DNA of 64,000 nt from the NCBI GenBank assembly GCA_002270565.1, contig NQMI01000058.1, forward strand, positions 1 through 64,000. Reading direction: 5' to 3'. The notes beneath the pieces are model-generated. The model was not told where the DNA came from. It searched no databases and was given only the letters and a program-made list of their open reading frames with translations. The stretch comes from Stenocarpella maydis. Lineage: Eukaryota; Ascomycota; Sordariomycetes; Diaporthales; Diaporthaceae. Below are positions 61,261 to 64,000 of this stretch, in pieces; the first letter of the stretch is position 1, and each line of letters begins with the position of its first letter. Position numbers and translations under genes: made by a program.

Positions 61261-64000
61261 CTACCGTCGGGGCGTGGCTGAGTGTTGGTACAACAAGTCA
61301 GCAAGAATGCACACGCGTACAGTATACAGAGGCAAGTGAGAGATCATCTAGGGCAGAGGACGGGTTCCCGCTTACCGTTCACCATCTGCCTCTGCTTGTT
61401 CAGCCAGCTTTTGGGCTGATCCTTCCTCTGCAGGACGACGTGGTTGCTCTGTAGCCGGCTCGTGAGGTCGTACCATGCCGTAGAGATCATTGCGTTCTCG
61501 CGCTGGAGATTCTTGATGATCTGTTCGTGGGCAGCCTGCGGGGAAAGGGTCCTGTGTCAGCCAGAAGAGCGCACAACAGGGATCATCTCTCCCGAGGGGG
61601 AGCCGCGGAGTATTGACATATTGTAGTTGGGTATCAAGATCGACACCGGATCCCTCCACTGCGGATATACGAATGAGAATGACCAGCCCGAGAGTTCACG
61701 TTGACAGAGTTACAAGATAATATTCACAGAGACAAGACTTGGGATGCATTGTAAAAAGGAAACTTTTCTTGTGAAATGGACATGATGTAATTCGTTAAGT
61801 GGGAAAAGATCAAGACATACCTTCTGCGCCGCCAACGCCGAGCCCGACTCCAGAGCCTTGAGCTGCTTTTGAAGCTCGAATCGCTCCTGGTCTGCTTTCT
61901 CGAGTTGCTGCAATAACAGCCACATGTTAGCCCATAATCAATGGGGGAAACATCTACTACCTAGACTTCGTGAAGCGCGAGAGCCACCCGCGGGTCCCCT
62001 TCGTCCGGGTCCTCTGCCAGGCCAGATCCTCGGGCGGAGGCGTCACGCGTCGTAGCAGCTGGGGACCAGATGGGCCCTGACAGCTGCCAGAGTCATGAGA
62101 CCGCCTGGCCGCCACGGGTGGAGGAGCCGGTAGCATAGGTGGAGGGACACTGCCCGAGTCACGGTTCTCTCCAAGAGGACGATCCAGGACCACAGGCGCC
62201 TGCGCGGTACTCGGGCCACCGTGCTCTTCATCCCGAACACGCACAAGGGAATTTTGGCCACTTGACCCGTCTTCCACAATAGGCCCGAGAGTTGGAGTCA
62301 TGAGAAACCCTGGTGACGACAATGTCTCGCAAGAGTCCCTCCGCCTCCGGGGACCTGGGTCAGTCCGCACAGAAGTTACGGTGGCCAATGGGTCGAACGG
62401 TTTAAGAGCTTTTAAATAACTTGCCTCTTTCTGGAGCTTGACGCGGTCTCTGAGCTTCTCGGTCTTGGACTTGTAGTCCTTGACCTTCTCGTCCAGGTCG
62501 GCCTGGCTGACACCCTCGGGCGCCACGTTTGCAGGCGGGCCTTCGAGCTCCCTCTCCTTGGAGAGCTTCTCCTTGGCGACGAGGGCATCGAGAAGCTGCG
62601 ACTTGTGCATATTGTTCTCGATTTCGAGGCTGTTGTATTTTCCGCGCAGGGACTCGAGTTCGGATCTGAGAGACGCTGCAATTAGCTGGTCAGACTGCTT
62701 GAGCCTCTCGAGGGCATCGAGGCGGTCGGAGCCGACCGCATCCACTGCGGAACCATTGTCTACGTCAGCTTTCTGCTCGCAAAGATTGTAGTGAGGGCCA
62801 CCGGTCAACGCACGATCGGTCTTCATAGCTAGGTTCTCGCGGTCCTTGTCCTTCGCTTGCTCTTCGAGCTTGCGGTTCCGCACTCTGAGCTCGTCCGCCT
62901 CTCTGGTGGCCTGAGCGAGTTGTTCACGGATGCTGTTGTACGCGAGGTGCCTGTTGAAGTCCGATGTGAGCGTGCCGAGCGGGCCGAATGTCAGAGCTTT
63001 GTCGATGCCATTGACTAACTCTTCGCCGCTCATACTCGAAATGAGGGCATCGATTTGCTCCTGAGCAACTCCATACTTCTCGAAGACCGAGTTGTACCTT
63101 GACACCGCGACATCACGTTCCGCTCTGCTGCGGTCCAGCTCTCGCCGGAGCTCATCGACCTGTGAGCCGACGGCCGCACCATGCTTCAGAACCTCAATCT
63201 CGGCCTCGAGGAGCTTCACCCTTGAGAGGTCTCTGGTCGACTGCTGAATCTCACGCTCGAGGTCGCCAGCCTCACTAGCCTGAGACGCAGGCGAAGGAGC
63301 CCGAGGTACCTCGCCGGCCCCGGCCAGTTGCTCCTTCAGGTCCTCCAAATATTTCTCGTTGACGGCGTTCTGAAGCTTGAGCTTTTCGTAGTCTTCCCTG
63401 ACCTCCATGTACATCGCCTTGTAATGCTCCTTCTGTTCACGCTCGGTGGCGATGTCCTTCTCGATCATGCTAATGGCAGTAATCGTTTCCCTCTCGCTGC
63501 CCTGTAGCTTCTTGCGTTCGTACTCCAGCTCTGCGAGCTTTCCTTCCAGCCCCTTTCGTGCGTCCAGCTCGTACTTCAGGCTTGCGATCTCCTTCTCGTA
63601 ATCCCTATTGTCGGCAAGCTTCTGCTTGTACCGGTCAGCAGCATTGGCCTTCTTCTCGAGCTCCTGGGTGTGATGCCGCAGCTCGTCGTATTTGTCCTTG
63701 TACTCCTGGCCCTCCTCGCTGCTAGCCTTGTATCGCTCGAGATCAACCTCCATACGGTGTTGGTTCTGCTTGTAGGTTTCAAGTTCCTCCTCCTGGGCCG
63801 TAATAAGCTGAGACTGCTCATCAATCTTGCCCTGGAGGACCTGAACCCTCTGCGACTCGTCGGCGCCATGGAGCTTACGCAGGCTGTCCAGTTCTTCCTC
63901 GACCTCGGCGAGTTTGGCCTTGATCTCGGCGTGGCTCTCTTGAAGGTAGACATGTCGCGAGTTGAGGTCGGCAAATCGCTTGGTCGCCATTTCCAAGTCG
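61261..64000 (-). CDS. hookA: Hook-family dynein adaptor (N-terminus beyond window)
   Basis: Exons on the minus strand: right edge to 62425, then 61907-61821, 61535-61376 and 61277-61261. About 611 residues are visible; the N-terminal calponin-homology-like Hook domain lies past the right edge. The visible part is nearly all coiled coil (RKLEEQAKDKDRENLAMKTD and similar heptads). It ends with the family tail LQRENAMISTAWYDLTSRLQ, PKSWLNKQRQMVN and ATPRR. Fungal HookA links early endosomes, through FTS and FHIP, to dynein-dynactin for long-range hyphal transport. The 517-nt intron after QKE starts with GC (GAG|GCAAGT) and ends TTGCAG. Removing it makes the coiled coil continuous (LQKE|QLEKADQERFELQ). 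If retained, the frame runs 155 residues further to TAG 61957. The last exon is only 17 nt. The 285-nt intron before the QRENA exon is long for a fungus. Confidence 0.88.

Noticed and set aside
62355..62424. 70-nt version of the Hook GC intron ending at CCCAG
   Set aside because: The resulting frame meets a stop within about 20 codons, and the CTGAC branch would lie too close to the acceptor.

Overview
The window reads as nuclear DNA of a filamentous ascomycete (Pezizomycotina, most likely Sordariomycetes). Many short spliceosomal introns (about 55-125 nt, GT..AG with CTNAC-like branch points) interrupt strongly conserved eukaryotic genes. Several genes are of filamentous-fungal type (Pex14/17-like docking factor, HbrB, PtaB, HookA). 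The left end is an AT-rich block with the transition-mutation pattern expected of repeat-induced point mutation (RIP). Gene density is about one per 3.5 kb, with long pyrimidine-rich leaders and microsatellites between genes. I see no prokaryotic genes, CRISPR, tRNA or rRNA.

Layout. 1-1610: AT-rich, RIP-like, gene-free, with a decayed inverted-repeat element and a short telomere-like repeat. 2421-6704 (+): 1.4-kb-residue chromodomain protein. 7559-8635 (-): peroxisomal docking protein Pex14/17 (Pex33) type. 10600-12022 (+): Ies2 subunit of INO80. 14026-14511 (+): small single-pass membrane protein. 19401-24284 (+): large acidic, Gln/Pro-rich protein whose frame is cut by one amber codon. 27214-28698 (+): Gag1-like clamp (DUF4050) protein. 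29928-32885 (+): SPX-domain phosphate transporter. 33488-37135 (+): Vps39/Vam6. 37301-37612 (-): Gon7. 38299-41225 (+): HbrB-type TORC2 subunit, frame broken at an N. 44856-47591 (+): LIM-binding co-regulator PtaB. 51313-51857 (-): Atg8. 53348-54671 (+): coproporphyrinogen III oxidase. 55071-55957 (+): SWIM-domain Sws1/ZSWIM7-type recombination factor with a 1-nt frame break. 56351-57552 (-): Rpn8. 58811-59924 (+): adenylate kinase. 61261-64000 (-): Hook dynein adaptor, N-terminus beyond the right edge.

These are mostly independent housekeeping genes with their own promoters, not an operon or a biosynthetic cluster. Loose themes are membrane traffic, autophagy and degradation (Vps39, Atg8, Hook, Rpn8), nutrient signalling (TORC2 HbrB, SPX transporter) and chromatin or transcription (chromodomain protein, Ies2, PtaB).

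Exon coordinates were worked out by hand from splice signals, frame continuity and remembered family consensus, so they are predictions. The points most worth following are two GC-AG introns (Ies2 and Hook); in Hook, retention of the 517-nt intron would give a different 155-residue C-terminus. Others are the lone in-frame TAG in the 1,627-codon frame at 19401-24284, a diverged repeat built on the palindrome TCCCAGTGGGA upstream of it, and a RIP-decayed terminal-inverted-repeat element at the AT-rich end. I found no clear candidate for an entirely new multi-gene system.
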